DNA of 64,000 nucleotides from Actinoallomurus purpureus (GCF_024055795.1 NZ_JAMXMY010000012.1:62001-126000), one strand, 5' to 3'. Positions 35,001-43,653 are shown, counted from the stretch's first letter. Numbers and translations are program-made. Notes: generated by a model not told the origin, from the letters alone.

Positions 35001-35532
35001 GTTCGGCGCCGATGACGGCCGCCTTCGCCTGCAGCAGGTCCTGGCAGGTCTCGATGATGAGCGCGTGCGCGCCGCCGGCGATGAGGCCGGCGGCGTTGCG
35101 CTCGTACGCGTCGCGCAGCTCGGCGAACGGCACGTGGCCGAGCGTGGGCAGCTTCGTGCCCGGCCCCATCGAGCCCAGCACCCAGCGCGGCCGGTCGGGC
35201 GTCGACAGCTCCGCGGCGGCCTCGCAGGCGATCCGCGCCCCCGCCTCCGACAGCTCCTCGATCCGCTCGGTGATGTCGTACTCGCCGAGGTTGCCGAGGT
35301 TGGCGCCGAAGGTGTTGGTCTCGACGCAGTCGACACCGGCGGCGAGGTACTCCTCGTGCACCCGGCGCACGATGTCCGGGCGGGTCACGTTGAGGATCTC
35401 GTTACAGCCCTCGTGACCCTCGAAGTCCTCGAGGCTCGGACCGGCCGCCTGAAGCATCGTCCCCATGCCTCCGTCGGCCACGATGACACGTTCGCGTAGG
35501 GCCTGGCGCAGGGTCTCTGGCGTCGCGCTCAT
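32059..35532 (-). CDS. metH: Cobalamin-dependent methionine synthase
   Basis: MetH transfers the methyl group of methyltetrahydrofolate to homocysteine through cob(I)alamin. The 1157-residue protein has all four modules in order. The homocysteine domain (1-320) has zinc ligands in LNCATGP and GGCCGTTPEH. The pterin-binding domain (about 330-590) has ERTNANGSKAFRE. The cobalamin cap and Rossmann domain (about 620-870) has RGDVHDIGKN with the ligand histidine. The AdoMet reactivation domain (about 900-1157) has RFSLGYGACPNLEDR. No cobalamin riboswitch was recognised in the 296-bp upstream gap. It is convergent with the disulfide-peptide operon and divergent from the stress-protein gene. Confidence 0.97.
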   Translation of the reverse strand: MSATPETLRQALRERVIVADGGMGTMLQAAGPSLEDFEGHEGCNEILNVTRPDIVRRVHEEYLAAGVDCVETNTFGANLGNLGEYDITERIEELSEAGARIACEAAAELSTPDRPRWVLGSMGPGTKLPTLGHVPFAELRDAYERNAAGLIAGGAHALIIETCQDLLQAKAAVIGAERAVAKAGTATVRIAQVTIEQNGAMLLGSEIGAALTALEPLGLDVIGLNCATGPAEMSEHLRYLARHATTALSCMPNAGLPELTADGAFYPLTPDELADAHDTFTREFGLSLVGGCCGTTPEHLRHVVERVRGREVAARRPRPEAGAASLYQHVPFRQDTSYLAIGERTNANGSKAFREAMLEARWDDCVKIARDQARDGAHLLDLCVDYVGRDGVADMKELAFRFATASTLPIVLDSTEPPVIQAGLEMLGGRAVINSVNYEDGDGPQSRTARLMPVVKEHGAAVIALTIDEDGQARTAEWKARVADRLIEDLTTTWGMRVEDIIIDCLTFTIGTGQEESRRDAVETIDAIREIKRRHPKVQTTLGLSNVSFGLNPAARIVLNSVFLNECVNAGLDSAIVHASKILPMARIPDDQRQVALDLVYDRRRDGYDPLQRFLELFEGVDAAAMRADRAAELAGLPLWERLKRRIIDGELDGLSADLDEALAQRPALEIVNDVLLDGMKTVGELFGSGEMQLPFVLQSAEVMKTAVAYLEPHMDKTDEGGKGRIVLATVRGDVHDIGKNLVDIILSNNGYEVINLGIKQPMSAILDAAKEHRADVIGMSGLLVKSTVIMKENLEELNSRRLAERWPVLLGGAALTRAYVEQDLAELFDGEVRYARDAFEGLRLMDAMMAVKRGEAGATLPPLRRRRVAGGAKLQVTEPEDMPKRSDVATDNKIPDPPFWGDRVVKGVPMADYAAFLDERATFMGQWGLRAARGGDGPSYEELVETEGRPRLRMWLDRVQTDGLVEAGIVYGHFPCVSEGDDVVVLHEDGSERTRFTFPRQRRDRHLCLADFFRPREAGETDVIGFQLVTVGSKISEVTQELFEKNSYRDYLELHGLSVQLAEALAEYWHTRVRAELGFGGEDPDDLDAFFKLGYRGARFSLGYGACPNLEDRAKIVELLRPDRVGVTLSEEFQLVPEQSTDAIVVHHPEAKYFNT

Positions 35533-35828
35533 GGCCCCATAGCCTATCGGCGGCCATCCGAGCCCCGTTCGTACGCGCCTCAGCTCCGGGGCCCGTCCGT
35601 GCCGCTCCGAGCCCCGACGTACCAGGCCCCGGCCGCTGAGCCCCGCCCGCCGGCACCGCTCCCGGCCGGGATCCGGGCCCCTCGGCCGCGAACGTGATCG
35701 ACGTCTCGGCCCGCGTGCGTTCCGTAACCGTTACGGTCAAGGCGCGTTGTGCCTTAGCGGCATCACATGCCGGTTCTGATCGTCGATCGCCAGCACCTGC
35801 CTGGTCTGGTCTCCACCAAGGAGGACCC

Positions 35829-36287
35829 GTGGGTTCGTACAGCACCGTCCTCGTCGGCACCGACGGCTCCACGTCCTCTTTCCGGGCGGTCGAGGCCGCC
35901 GCACGGATCGCGGCCGACGCCGGGGCCACGCTCATCCTCGTCTGCGCCTACCACCCGATGCCCGCCCGCGAGCGTCAGCACGCCGCCGACCGGCTGGGCG
36001 ACCTCGCCTACAAGATCGAGGGCTCCACGCCCGCCGCCGACGCGCTGCGCGCCGCCCGTGAGCGGGCGGTGGCGGCGGGGGCCCGCGACATCGACGAGGT
36101 CCCGGTCGAGGGCGACGCCGTCGACTCCCTGGTCGAGCTCGCCACGGACCGCCGCGCCGACCTCCTCGTCGTCGGCAACCGGGGGCTGAACAGGCTGGCG
36201 GGCCGGCTGCTCGGTTCGGTGCCGGCGAACCTGTCCCACCGCTCCCCCTGCGACGTCCTGATCGTCCGCACCACCGACGGCCGGTGA
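35829..36287 (+). CDS. Universal stress protein (UspA family, ATP-binding type)
   Basis: A single-domain Usp of 152 residues. The GTG at 35829 has AAGGAGG at good distance, so the upstream open frame is ignored. The N-terminus YSTVLVGTDGSTSSFRAVEA carries the conserved aspartate. The C-terminal GNRGLNRLAGRLLGSVPANL matches the G-2x-G-9x-G(S/T) ATP-binding pattern. Such proteins act in dormancy and stress adaptation. It is divergent from metH and upstream of the PAC2-family gene by 100 bp. Confidence 0.93.
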   Translation: MGSYSTVLVGTDGSTSSFRAVEAAARIAADAGATLILVCAYHPMPARERQHAADRLGDLAYKIEGSTPAADALRAARERAVAAGARDIDEVPVEGDAVDSLVELATDRRADLLVVGNRGLNRLAGRLLGSVPANLSHRSPCDVLIVRTTDGR

Positions 36288-36387
36288 CCGCGGCCTCGGT
36301 TTCGCTGTGATCTCAAGGGGACGCCCGGGGGCGTACAGGACATAGGCTGGAGATGTCGTTTATGAGACGTCGGTTGGGAGGCAGCGC

Positions 36388-37236
36388 GTGGTCGAGCTCG
36401 ACGATGTGCCCGAGCTCGTCGACCCGGTAGTGATCGCCGCCTTCGAGGGGTGGAACGACGCCGGTGAAGCGGCGAGCGGCGTGATACGCCACCTGGAGGA
36501 GATCTGGGGTGCCACCCCGCTGGCCGCGCTCGACCCGGACGACTACTACGACTTCCAGGTGACGCGTCCCACCGTCGAGATGGTCGACGGGCAGACCCGG
36601 CGCATCAGCTGGCCGACGACCCGTCTGTCGGTGGCCAAGCTTCCCGGCTCCGACCGTGACGTCGTGCTGGTCCACGGCATCGAGCCGAACATGCGATGGC
36701 GGGCGTTCTGCCAGGACCTGGTCGGCATCATGCTCGAGCTGGGCACCCGGAACGTCGTGCTCCTCGGGGCGCTGCTGGCCGACGCCCCGCACACCCGTCC
36801 GGTGCCGGTGACCGCGGCCTCCTCCGACGCGGACCTGACCGCGCGCATGCAGCTGGAGGCGGCGCGTTACGAGGGGCCGACTGGCATCCTGGGCGTGCTG
36901 CAGGACGCCTGCGCGACGGCGGACCTGGAGACGGTCTCCCTGTGGGCCGCGGTGCCGCACTACGTGGCGCAGCCGCCGTCGCCCAAGGCGACCCTGGCGT
37001 TGCTGCGCTGGGTGGAGGACATCCTCGACATCTCGGTGTCGCTCGGCGAGCTGCCCGAACAGGCGCGCGCCTGGGAGCACGGGGTCAACGAGCTGGCCGA
37101 GCAGGATTCCGAGGTCGCGGAGTACGTCCGCGCCCTGGAGGAACAGAAGGACGCGACGGAGCTTCCGGAGGCCAGCGGCGACGCGATCGCCCGGGAGTTC
37201 GAGCGCTACCTGCGCCGCCGCGGCGACTCGGACTGA
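36388..37236 (+). CDS. PAC2-family protein (proteasome-assembly-chaperone-like fold)
   Basis: The 282-residue protein starts with GTG at 36388 (GGGAGG upstream). Family features: DPVVIAAFEGWNDAGEAASG near the N-terminus, VLVHGIEPNMRWRAFCQDLV, NVVLLGALLADAPHTRPVPV and GPTGILGVLQDACATADLET. The C-terminal 60 residues form acidic helices. The eukaryotic and archaeal namesakes assist proteasome assembly. In actinobacteria the family is conserved near mshC, as here, and its role is unproven; the 20S genes are 32 kb away in this window. Confidence 0.9.
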   Translation: MVELDDVPELVDPVVIAAFEGWNDAGEAASGVIRHLEEIWGATPLAALDPDDYYDFQVTRPTVEMVDGQTRRISWPTTRLSVAKLPGSDRDVVLVHGIEPNMRWRAFCQDLVGIMLELGTRNVVLLGALLADAPHTRPVPVTAASSDADLTARMQLEAARYEGPTGILGVLQDACATADLETVSLWAAVPHYVAQPPSPKATLALLRWVEDILDISVSLGELPEQARAWEHGVNELAEQDSEVAEYVRALEEQKDATELPEASGDAIAREFERYLRRRGDSD

Positions 37237-37266
37237 GCAGGCGTCGGACTGCCAGAGGTAGGACTG

Positions 37267-37294
37267 TCAGGGGGAGGACCGCGCCTCCCCCTGA
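37267..37294. terminator. Bidirectional terminator between PAC2 gene and mshC
   Basis: A perfect 11-bp stem (TCAGGGGGAGG / CCTCCCCCTGA) with a 6-base loop lies in the 61-bp gap between the two convergent stop codons. Confidence 0.75.
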
Positions 37295-37297
37295 TCC

Positions 37298-38554
37298 CTA
37301 CAGTTCGACGCCGAGCAGCGAGTCGACGGCGACGCGGATGAGGCCGGGGGCGGCGCTGTCGGCCTCCCGGTCCTCGTCGGTCACGCTGAGGGCGTGGTCG
37401 GCCCACCGGTCGACGGCCAGGAGCGCGGACGGCGCGTCGAGGTCGTCGGCCAGGTGCCGGCGGATCCGGCCGACGACGTCGGCCGCCGGGGGCGCCGCCG
37501 GCAGCAGGACCGCCTCGCGCCAGCGGGCCAGGCGCGCCTGTGCCCGCGTCAGGTCGTCCCCGGTCCACTCCCAGTCGGACCGGTAGTGGTGGTCCAGCAG
37601 CGCGAGCCGGATCGCCATCGGATCGGCGTCCTCAGTGCGCAGGCGGGACACGAAGACGAGGTTGCCGCGCGACTTGGACATCTTCTCCCCGTCCAGGGCG
37701 ACCATGCCCGCGTGGACGTACGCCCTGGCGTGCGGGCGCTCCCCGGTGGCGATCTCGGCGTGCGAGGCGCCCATCTCGTGGTGCGGGAAGACCAGGTCCG
37801 AGCCGCCGCCCTCGATGTCGAAGGACATGCCGAGGTTGCGCACGGAGATCGCCGAGCACTCGACGTGCCAGCCGGGACGCCCGCGCCCGAACGGGGAGTC
37901 CCAGGACGGCTCGCCGGGGCCCTCGGCCTGCCACAGCAGGGCGTCCAGCGGGTCCTTCTTGCCCTTGCGTCCCGGGTCGCCGCCGCGCTCGGCGAACAGC
38001 GGCAGCATCTCCTTCGGCGAAAGGCGGCTCACCGAGCCGAACGACGGGTCCGTGGAGACGGGGAAGTAGAGGTCGCCGTCCAGTTCGTACGTCGCGCCCT
38101 TCTCCCGGAGCCGCTCGATGAACTCGATGATCAGCGGGATCGACTCGACGGCGCCGGCGTACTCGCGGGGAGGCAGCACGCGCAGGGCGGTCATGTCGTC
38201 GCGGAACAGCGAGATCTCCCGCTCGGCCAGCGCACGCCAGTCCTCTCCCGTCTGGGCGGCGCGCTCGAGCAGCGGATCGTCGACGTCGGTGGCGTTCTGC
38301 ACGTAGTGGACGTCGTGTCCGGCGTCGCGCCAGACGCGGTTCACCAGGTCGAACGCCAGGTAGGTGGCGGCGTGACCCAGGTGGGTCGCGTCGTAGGGGG
38401 TGATGCCGCAGACGTACATCCGCGCGGTCGGGCCGGGGTCGGTGGGACGTATGGCGCCGGCGGCCGAGTCGTGCACGCTCAGGCGGACGTCGTCCGGGGC
38501 GGGAAGGCCGTGTTCGGCCAGGCTGGGGACCTTGGGGGCGGACCACGATCGCAT
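37298..38554 (-). CDS. mshC: L-cysteine:1D-myo-inositol 2-amino-2-deoxy-alpha-D-glucopyranoside ligase
   Basis: MshC joins cysteine to GlcN-inositol in mycothiol synthesis, through a cysteinyl-adenylate. It derives from cysteinyl-tRNA synthetase. The 418-residue protein shows zinc-binding [20 protein letters not shown] with the HLGH form of the HIGH motif, [15 protein letters not shown] and [16 protein letters not shown] with further zinc ligands, and [10 protein letters not shown]. The short C-terminal helical region lacks the tRNA-binding extension. Its presence means the organism uses mycothiol as its main thiol buffer. It is convergent with the PAC2 gene. Confidence 0.96.
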   Translation of the reverse strand: MRSWSAPKVPSLAEHGLPAPDDVRLSVHDSAAGAIRPTDPGPTARMYVCGITPYDATHLGHAATYLAFDLVNRVWRDAGHDVHYVQNATDVDDPLLERAAQTGEDWRALAEREISLFRDDMTALRVLPPREYAGAVESIPLIIEFIERLREKGATYELDGDLYFPVSTDPSFGSVSRLSPKEMLPLFAERGGDPGRKGKKDPLDALLWQAEGPGEPSWDSPFGRGRPGWHVECSAISVRNLGMSFDIEGGGSDLVFPHHEMGASHAEIATGERPHARAYVHAGMVALDGEKMSKSRGNLVFVSRLRTEDADPMAIRLALLDHHYRSDWEWTGDDLTRAQARLARWREAVLLPAAPPAADVVGRIRRHLADDLDAPSALLAVDRWADHALSVTDEDREADSAAPGLIRVAVDSLLGVEL

Positions 38555-38752
38555 ACCCAGCAGCCTAACCGGAGTCCTCGGGTCCGCCGTCGGTCAGGTC
38601 CGGTTCGCCGGACGGCCATCCGAATACCGATCGGGTTCCAAATGCCGGACCGAGGGTAAAGAACGCGCCATGTCGCGTGGAATAACTACTGGTCCGTCAG
38701 CGATGTGGAAGTCTGGTCACGCTTGTCCCCTCCCCTAGCCTGAGCCCTCACC

Positions 38753-39727
38753 GTGTCGAAACATCGCAGGAAGAAGACCCGACGCCCGCCGCTGGCGGGC
38801 CTTTCCGTGTGGGCGGGAACACTCGTGGCCGCGCTGGGGATCGCGTACGTGACCGTCGACGTCGGCCTGCATCACGGCGCGGCCGACACCCGCCGGCCGC
38901 GCGACGTCGACACCCCCTCCCCCGCGCGTCCTGGGCTGTCCCAGATCAAGGTCACCGACCCGACCGACCACAAGACGTACGGGGTGTACGTGTGGCGCCC
39001 CGACGTGCCGGAGACGCGCACGCTGCCCGTCCTGTACTTCCTGCACGGCGTGCCCAGCGACCCCAAGACACTGATCGACGATGAGGGGCTCGCCAAGCAG
39101 GTCTCGGCGTACGTCGCCAAGGGGGGCACGCCGTTCGTGCTGGCGGTCCCCGACGGCAACGGCAGCCATCACGACGACACCGAGTGGGCGAACGCCGCCG
39201 ACGGATCCGACCGGGTCGAGGATCGGGTGCTCGACGAGGTGATCCCCGCCGTCGAGGGCGGCCACCGCCGGGACGCCGCGCACCGTGCGATCGGCGGCTT
39301 CTCCATGGGCGGGTACGGCTCGATGAACCTCGCGCTGCGCCACCCCGACGTCTTCGGCTCGGTGACCTCCATCTCCGGCTACTTCCACGTCGACGACCCG
39401 TCGCACATGTTCGGCGACAAGGACGCCGTCGTCGACGCGAACCGGCCGGACCAGAACGTCGCCGCCGCCCGGCGCGTGCGGATCTTCCTGTCCGCCGCCG
39501 AGAGCGAGGACAACGACGTCATCAAGGGCGAGCCGCAGAGGTTCAAGAAGCTGCTCGACACGGCGGGGGTGCCGGCCGTGCTCGACGTACGCGCCGGCGG
39601 CCACGACTGGGACTACGTGCGCAGCGTCCTCCCGGACGCCTTCGGCTTCCTCGCCCAGGGCTGGGCGAAGGCCGGGGCGCCGGGGCCCGTGAGCGCGTCT
39701 CCCCGGCCCACCGGCTCACCTCAGTAG
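38753..39727 (+). CDS. Secreted or membrane-anchored alpha/beta-hydrolase (esterase D/mycolyltransferase-like)
   Basis: The 324-residue protein starts with GTG and has a basic N-terminus (SKHRRKKTRRPPLAG), then one hydrophobic helix (about 17-37). No signal-peptidase site is obvious, so it is likely a membrane-anchored exoenzyme. The hydrolase core has oxyanion region PVLYFLHGVPSD, nucleophile Ser in IGGFSMGGYGSMNLALRHP and the probable catalytic His in AGGHDWDYVRSVLP. This matches the putative-esterase family that includes antigen 85. Substrate unknown. It is convergent with the SCO1664-type gene. Confidence 0.88.
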   Translation: MSKHRRKKTRRPPLAGLSVWAGTLVAALGIAYVTVDVGLHHGAADTRRPRDVDTPSPARPGLSQIKVTDPTDHKTYGVYVWRPDVPETRTLPVLYFLHGVPSDPKTLIDDEGLAKQVSAYVAKGGTPFVLAVPDGNGSHHDDTEWANAADGSDRVEDRVLDEVIPAVEGGHRRDAAHRAIGGFSMGGYGSMNLALRHPDVFGSVTSISGYFHVDDPSHMFGDKDAVVDANRPDQNVAAARRVRIFLSAAESEDNDVIKGEPQRFKKLLDTAGVPAVLDVRAGGHDWDYVRSVLPDAFGFLAQGWAKAGAPGPVSASPRPTGSPQ

Positions 39728-39736
39728 GTCGGCGGC

Positions 39737-40501
39737 CTACACGGGCGGCCAGGGGATGGCGGGCCAGTCCTCCGGTGGGTACGGGTGGATCCGGTGCTTG
39801 AGCATGAGCTCGATCCGGCCGTGGACCGCCTCGACCTCCTCGGCGGTGAGCAGCCCGGACAGCCGCCGCGCGAAGCCGTCTCGGGTGAAGGCGCGACGCA
39901 GCCGCTGCAGGGCGTCGACGGCCTCGGAGGTGAGCTGCTTGCCACGCCACTGCCACAGCACGGTGCGGAGCTTGTACTCGGCGGAGAAGCAGACGCCGTG
40001 GTCGCAGCCGTACACGTGACCGCTCCGGGTGGGCAGGAGGTGGCCGATCTTCCGGTCGGCGTTGTTGACCACGGCGTCGAAGAGGGCCATGCGGCGCACG
40101 GCCGCGTCGTCGCCGCGCGACAGCTCCAGCAGGTCGACCTCGGTGTCGTGCTCGATCCACAGCTGGACCATGCCGGGCCCGAACGGGCCGTCGCGGTGCA
40201 CCGTCGGGGGCACGACGGACCAGCCCATCTGCTCGGAGACGAGGTAGGCGGCAACCTCGCGGCCCGCCAGGGTGCCGTCGGGGAAGTCCCACAGCGGACG
40301 CTCGCCGGACACGGGCTTGTAGACGCAGTTGGCCCGCAGGTCCTCGTGGGTGATCGAGCAGTACAGCGTCGCGTTGCTGGCGGCGACGAGTCGCCCTTCG
40401 ATGGTGATGTCGCCGTGCTGGAGGAGGCGGAGGGCGGCCTCGGTGTCGGTGGGGGTCAGCGCGCCGTCCCCGCCGATGCCGTACCTGGAGGGCTGACTCA
40501 T
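39737..40501 (-). CDS. SCO1664-family protein, probable kinase related to PI3/PI4-kinase fold
   Basis: The 254-residue protein has N-terminal SNATLYCSITHEDLRANCVY then KPVSGERPLWDFPDGTLAGR, where the Lys in VYKP would bind ATP. The catalytic loop is MALFDAVVNNADRKIGHLLP (with N-x-D-R-K), and the metal-binding aspartate is in YGCDHGVCFS. This is a kinase-like pattern seen in HipA/PI-kinase relatives. With the two upstream genes it forms the conserved actinobacterial trio. What it phosphorylates is unknown. Confidence 0.88.
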   Translation of the reverse strand: MSQPSRYGIGGDGALTPTDTEAALRLLQHGDITIEGRLVAASNATLYCSITHEDLRANCVYKPVSGERPLWDFPDGTLAGREVAAYLVSEQMGWSVVPPTVHRDGPFGPGMVQLWIEHDTEVDLLELSRGDDAAVRRMALFDAVVNNADRKIGHLLPTRSGHVYGCDHGVCFSAEYKLRTVLWQWRGKQLTSEAVDALQRLRRAFTRDGFARRLSGLLTAEEVEAVHGRIELMLKHRIHPYPPEDWPAIPWPPV

Positions 40502-40528
40502 GTGTTCAGTGTCCGTGGGATCGGGGTC

Positions 40529-41080
40529 TCAGCCAAGATGGCCGTTCTGGCGGGGACACACGTGGCCCTGGGCGTCGAGCGGAAGGCCGCAGAGAGGGCA
40601 GGGCGGACGGCCCGCGGCGACGATCTTCAGGGCCCGCTGCGCGAACGCCCGCGCCTGGGCCGCGGTGATCCGCACGCGGAGAACGGCGACCGCGGGGTCC
40701 TCGCTGCCGATGTCGGCCTCGTCGTCCTCGCTCTCGGTCATCTCCTGGGCCTCGATGACGATCCGCTCGTCCTCGGGGTCCCAGGCGAGGGCCATGGTGC
40801 CGACCCGGAACTCCTCCTCGACGGGCTGCTCGAGGGGTTCGTCATCCTGCAACTCCATGGGCGCGACCGCGGGCACCACCGCGGCGCCCCCGCCCTGGCG
40901 CAGCACCTCGTCCAGGAGCTCCTCGAGACGTTCGGCCAGCAGCGTCACCTGGAACTTCTCCAGCCCGACGCTCGTGACGCGGCGCCCGTCCTGTGCCTGA
41001 AGAAAGAAGGCGCGGTCGCCCGGCTGGCCGACGGTGCCCGCGACGAACCTGTCGGGCATGTCGTATGCGATGACCGGCAT
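40529..41080 (-). CDS. DUF3090 family protein
   Basis: With the ATG at 41080 (MPVIAYDMPDRFVAGTVGQP) the protein has 183 residues. The N-terminal domain (DRAFFLQAQDGRRVTSVGLE) is followed by the acidic stretch QEMTESEDDEADIGSEDP. A C-terminal Cys/His zinc ribbon reads CPLCGLPLDAQGHVCPRQNGH. It lies 10 bp after the phosphatase gene and 27 bp before the kinase-like gene, so all three are one operon. Function is unknown; the zinc ribbon could recognise a protein partner. Confidence 0.9.
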   Translation of the reverse strand: MPVIAYDMPDRFVAGTVGQPGDRAFFLQAQDGRRVTSVGLEKFQVTLLAERLEELLDEVLRQGGGAAVVPAVAPMELQDDEPLEQPVEEEFRVGTMALAWDPEDERIVIEAQEMTESEDDEADIGSEDPAVAVLRVRITAAQARAFAQRALKIVAAGRPPCPLCGLPLDAQGHVCPRQNGHLG

Positions 41081-41090
41081 GAGGATGACC

Positions 41091-41753
41091 CTACGCTCCG
41101 CCGCCGACCGCTGCGTCACTGTCCCGCCCCGACTTCGCAAGAAGATCGTCGACTCGGCCGCCGCCGTCGTTGAGGCGGACCAGGAACGGGCGCAGTTCGG
41201 TGTAGCGGATCACGGTGAGCGAGGCCGGATCGGCCTGGATGCGCTGGAACTGGTCGAGGTGGAGTCCGAGGGCGTCGGCCACGATCGCCTTGATGATGTC
41301 CCCGTGGCTGCAGACGAGGTACGTCGCGTCCGGCCCGAGCCGGTCGTTCCACTCACGGATCGCGGACACGGCCCGGTGCTGCGCCTCGGCCAGCGACTCC
41401 CCTCCCGGGAACCGGGCGGCGCTCGGGTGCGCCTGGACGACCTTCCAGAGGTCCTCCTTGGTCAGTTCCTCGAGGGGGCGGCCGGTCCACTCGCCGTACC
41501 TGACCTCGCCGAGGCGCTCGTCGGTCCGGACGCCCAGTCCGTCGCGGCCGGCCAGGATCGCCCGCGCCGTCTCCTGACAGCGGTCCAGGGGGCTCGAGAC
41601 GATGGTCTCCAGCGGAACCGGTGCCAGCCGCGCCGCGAGTTCGGCGGCCTGCCGACGGCCCCGCTCGTCCAGGTGCACCCCCGGAGTCCAGCCCGCGAGC
41701 ACCGGTCCGGTCATCTCGGTCAGCCCATGGCGTACCAGCAGAAGTGTGGCCAC
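41091..41753 (-). CDS. MSMEG_4193-family histidine phosphatase
   Basis: The 220-residue protein has the histidine-phosphatase signature at its start, LLLVRHGLTEMTGPVLAGW, with His as phospho-acceptor. VSSPLDRCQETARAI carries a second Arg, and YLVCSHGDIIKAIVADAL holds the second catalytic His. The GTG at 41753 gives this canonical start. It is the first gene of the three-gene unit with DUF3090 and the kinase-like protein. The pairing of a putative kinase and a phosphatase suggests opposite reactions on one unknown substrate. Confidence 0.92.
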   Translation of the reverse strand: MATLLLVRHGLTEMTGPVLAGWTPGVHLDERGRRQAAELAARLAPVPLETIVSSPLDRCQETARAILAGRDGLGVRTDERLGEVRYGEWTGRPLEELTKEDLWKVVQAHPSAARFPGGESLAEAQHRAVSAIREWNDRLGPDATYLVCSHGDIIKAIVADALGLHLDQFQRIQADPASLTVIRYTELRPFLVRLNDGGGRVDDLLAKSGRDSDAAVGGGA

Positions 41754-41842
41754 GCGGTGAACTGTAGTCGCAGTCCGGGCCGCGCTTGTCTCCCGTTTCC
41801 GTGGGTAGCCACCGTTGGACGATTTGTTAACCCGCGATGCGC

Positions 41843-41857
41843 GACAATGTCCTGTCA
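41843..41857 (+). promoter_or_regulatory. Likely -10 box for a leaderless corA transcript
   Basis: GACAAT at 41843-41848 ends eight bases before the corA ATG, and no Shine-Dalgarno sequence is visible. This is the arrangement of leaderless genes common in actinobacteria. TTGTTA and TTGGAC upstream do not have ideal spacing. Confidence 0.4.
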
Positions 41858-42828
41858 TGATCATGGATTGCGCCATCTACCGTAAGGGCGAGCGTGAGAG
41901 CGTCGACGGCGACCTCAGCGACGCCCTCGACGTCGCGCGCGAGAACGGCGACGCCTTCATGTGGATCGGGCTGCACGAGCCGACCCGCGAGGAGTTCGAC
42001 CTGGTCGCCGGCGAGCTGCAGTTGCATCCCCTCGCGATCGAGGACGCGGTCAACGCGCACCAGCGTCCCAAGCTCGAACGCTACGGCGACACGCTGTTCG
42101 TCGTCGTCAAAACGCTGCACTACGTCGACGCGACCTCCGACATCGAGGTCGGCGAGATCATGCTGTTCGTCGGCGCGGACTTCGTCATCACGGTCCGGCA
42201 CGGCCAGGGCAGCCCGCTCAAGGAGGTACGCCGGCGCCTGGAGGCCGACACGGACCTGATCTGCCACGGGCCCGGTGCCGTCCTCTACACGGTCCTCGAC
42301 GAGGTCGTCGACCGGTACGAGGCGATCGCGCACGAGGTCGAGACCGACATCATCGAGCTGGAGCGCGAGGTCTTCTCCCCCCAGCGCGTCACGGTCACCG
42401 AGAAGATCTACGACCTCAAGCGCGAGGTGCTGGAGTTCCGCGGCGCGGAGGATCCCCTCATCCCGGTCCTGCAGGACATCGTCAAGCGCCGGGTCGAGCT
42501 CCCGCCCGGCACGCTGGAGTACTTCCGCGACGTCCTCGACCACCTCCTGCGCGTCGACGAGCGGGTCGACTCCCACAGCGAGCTGCTGACGAACGTGCTG
42601 AACGCGCACCTCGCCCAGGTCGGCATGCAGCAGAACGAGGACATGCGCAAGATCTCCGCCTGGGCGGCGATCCTGGCGGTGCCCACCATGGTGACCGGCG
42701 TGTACGGAATGAACTTCGAGCACATGCCGGAGCTGAAACAGTCGTGGGGCTATCCGGCGGCGCTCCTGCTCATCCTGACGATCTGCGTGGGGCTCTACCG
42801 CTGGTTCCGCAAGAGCGGATGGCTGTGA
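41857..42828 (+). CDS. corA: CorA-family magnesium/cobalt transporter
   Basis: The 323-residue channel has a large cytoplasmic funnel domain (about 1-255) and two C-terminal helices. The selectivity motif is YGMNFEHMPE in the loop between them, and the C-terminus is basic (LYRWFRKSGWL). HEPTREEFDLVAGELQLHPL and LYTVLDEVVDRYEAI are typical. The ATG at 41857 gives the family start. It would form pentamers for Mg2+ uptake. It is convergent with uppP, with only 6 bp between the stops. Confidence 0.95.
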   Translation: MIMDCAIYRKGERESVDGDLSDALDVARENGDAFMWIGLHEPTREEFDLVAGELQLHPLAIEDAVNAHQRPKLERYGDTLFVVVKTLHYVDATSDIEVGEIMLFVGADFVITVRHGQGSPLKEVRRRLEADTDLICHGPGAVLYTVLDEVVDRYEAIAHEVETDIIELEREVFSPQRVTVTEKIYDLKREVLEFRGAEDPLIPVLQDIVKRRVELPPGTLEYFRDVLDHLLRVDERVDSHSELLTNVLNAHLAQVGMQQNEDMRKISAWAAILAVPTMVTGVYGMNFEHMPELKQSWGYPAALLLILTICVGLYRWFRKSGWL

Positions 42829-42834
42829 CGCCCC

Positions 42835-43653
42835 TCAGGTCGCGGTGATGGCCCCGGCGGCGAGCAGGCCGATCAGGACGCCGCCGAGGGCCACGCGGTA
42901 GTAGGTGAACACCAGCGTCGAGTGGCGGACCAGGAACTTCAGCAGCCACGCGATCGAGGCGTACCCGACGACGAAGGACACCACGGTGGCGACCGCGGTC
43001 CCGGTGACCGGCAGGCCTCCCTCCCCCACCTTGCGCAGCTCGAACAGGCCGGACAGCACGACCGCCGGGATGGACAGCAGGAAGGAGTAGCGCGCCGCGG
43101 CCTCCCGGGTGTACCCGAGGAAGAGGCCACCGGTGATCGTGGAGCCCGACCGCGAGGACCCGGGGATCAGCGCCAGGCACTGGAAGCCGCCGATGATCAG
43201 GCCGTCCCGCATGTTGAGGTCGCCGACTTCGAGCTTCTGCCGTCCGGCCCATTCGGCGACCATCATCACCAGGCCCATGACGATGAGCGACCCCGCGTTG
43301 ATCCAGAGGTTGCGGGCAGGGCCCTCGATCAGCTTGTTGAACGCCAGCCCGGCGACCGAGACCGGGATGGTTCCCAGCCCGACGTACCACCCCATGCGCG
43401 CGTCGAGGTGACCGCGCAGCTCCTTGTCGGTGAGGCTGCGGAACCACGTGCCGATGATGCGGACGATGTCCCGCCAGAAGAACAGGAGCACCGCGAGCAT
43501 CGTGCCGAGCTGGATGACCGCCGTGAACGCCGCGCCCGGGTCCTTCCAGCCGAGCAGCCGCGGCACGATCAGAAGATGTGCGGAGCTGGAGATCGGCAGG
43601 AACTCGGTGAGGCCCTGCACGACGCCCAGAACGGTCGCTTGCACGAAATTCAC
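42835..43653 (-). CDS. uppP: Undecaprenyl-diphosphate phosphatase
   Basis: UppP (BacA) recycles undecaprenyl pyrophosphate for cell-wall synthesis and can give bacitracin resistance. The 272-residue membrane protein has motif 1 [20 protein letters not shown] with the catalytic glutamate and serines, and motif 2 [19 protein letters not shown] with the active-site arginine. Eight helices are predicted. GTG start with AAGGAG eleven bases upstream. It is a single gene on the minus strand. Confidence 0.96.
   Translation of the reverse strand: MNFVQATVLGVVQGLTEFLPISSSAHLLIVPRLLGWKDPGAAFTAVIQLGTMLAVLLFFWRDIVRIIGTWFRSLTDKELRGHLDARMGWYVGLGTIPVSVAGLAFNKLIEGPARNLWINAGSLIVMGLVMMVAEWAGRQKLEVGDLNMRDGLIIGGFQCLALIPGSSRSGSTITGGLFLGYTREAAARYSFLLSIPAVVLSGLFELRKVGEGGLPVTGTAVATVVSFVVGYASIAWLLKFLVRHSTLVFTYYRVALGGVLIGLLAAGAITAT

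Noticed and set aside
31624-35499. Very long open frame opposite metH on the plus strand
   Set aside because: Its translation is rich in His, Arg, Val and Gly without any family motif, while the minus strand encodes a complete MetH. It is an antisense shadow of high-GC coding DNA, as are the long plus-strand frames opposite pafA, dop and the site-2 protease.
35533-35828. Cobalamin riboswitch upstream of metH
   Set aside because: No B12-box-like core or the expected multi-stem pattern could be recognised in the gap; the region is plain GC-rich DNA.
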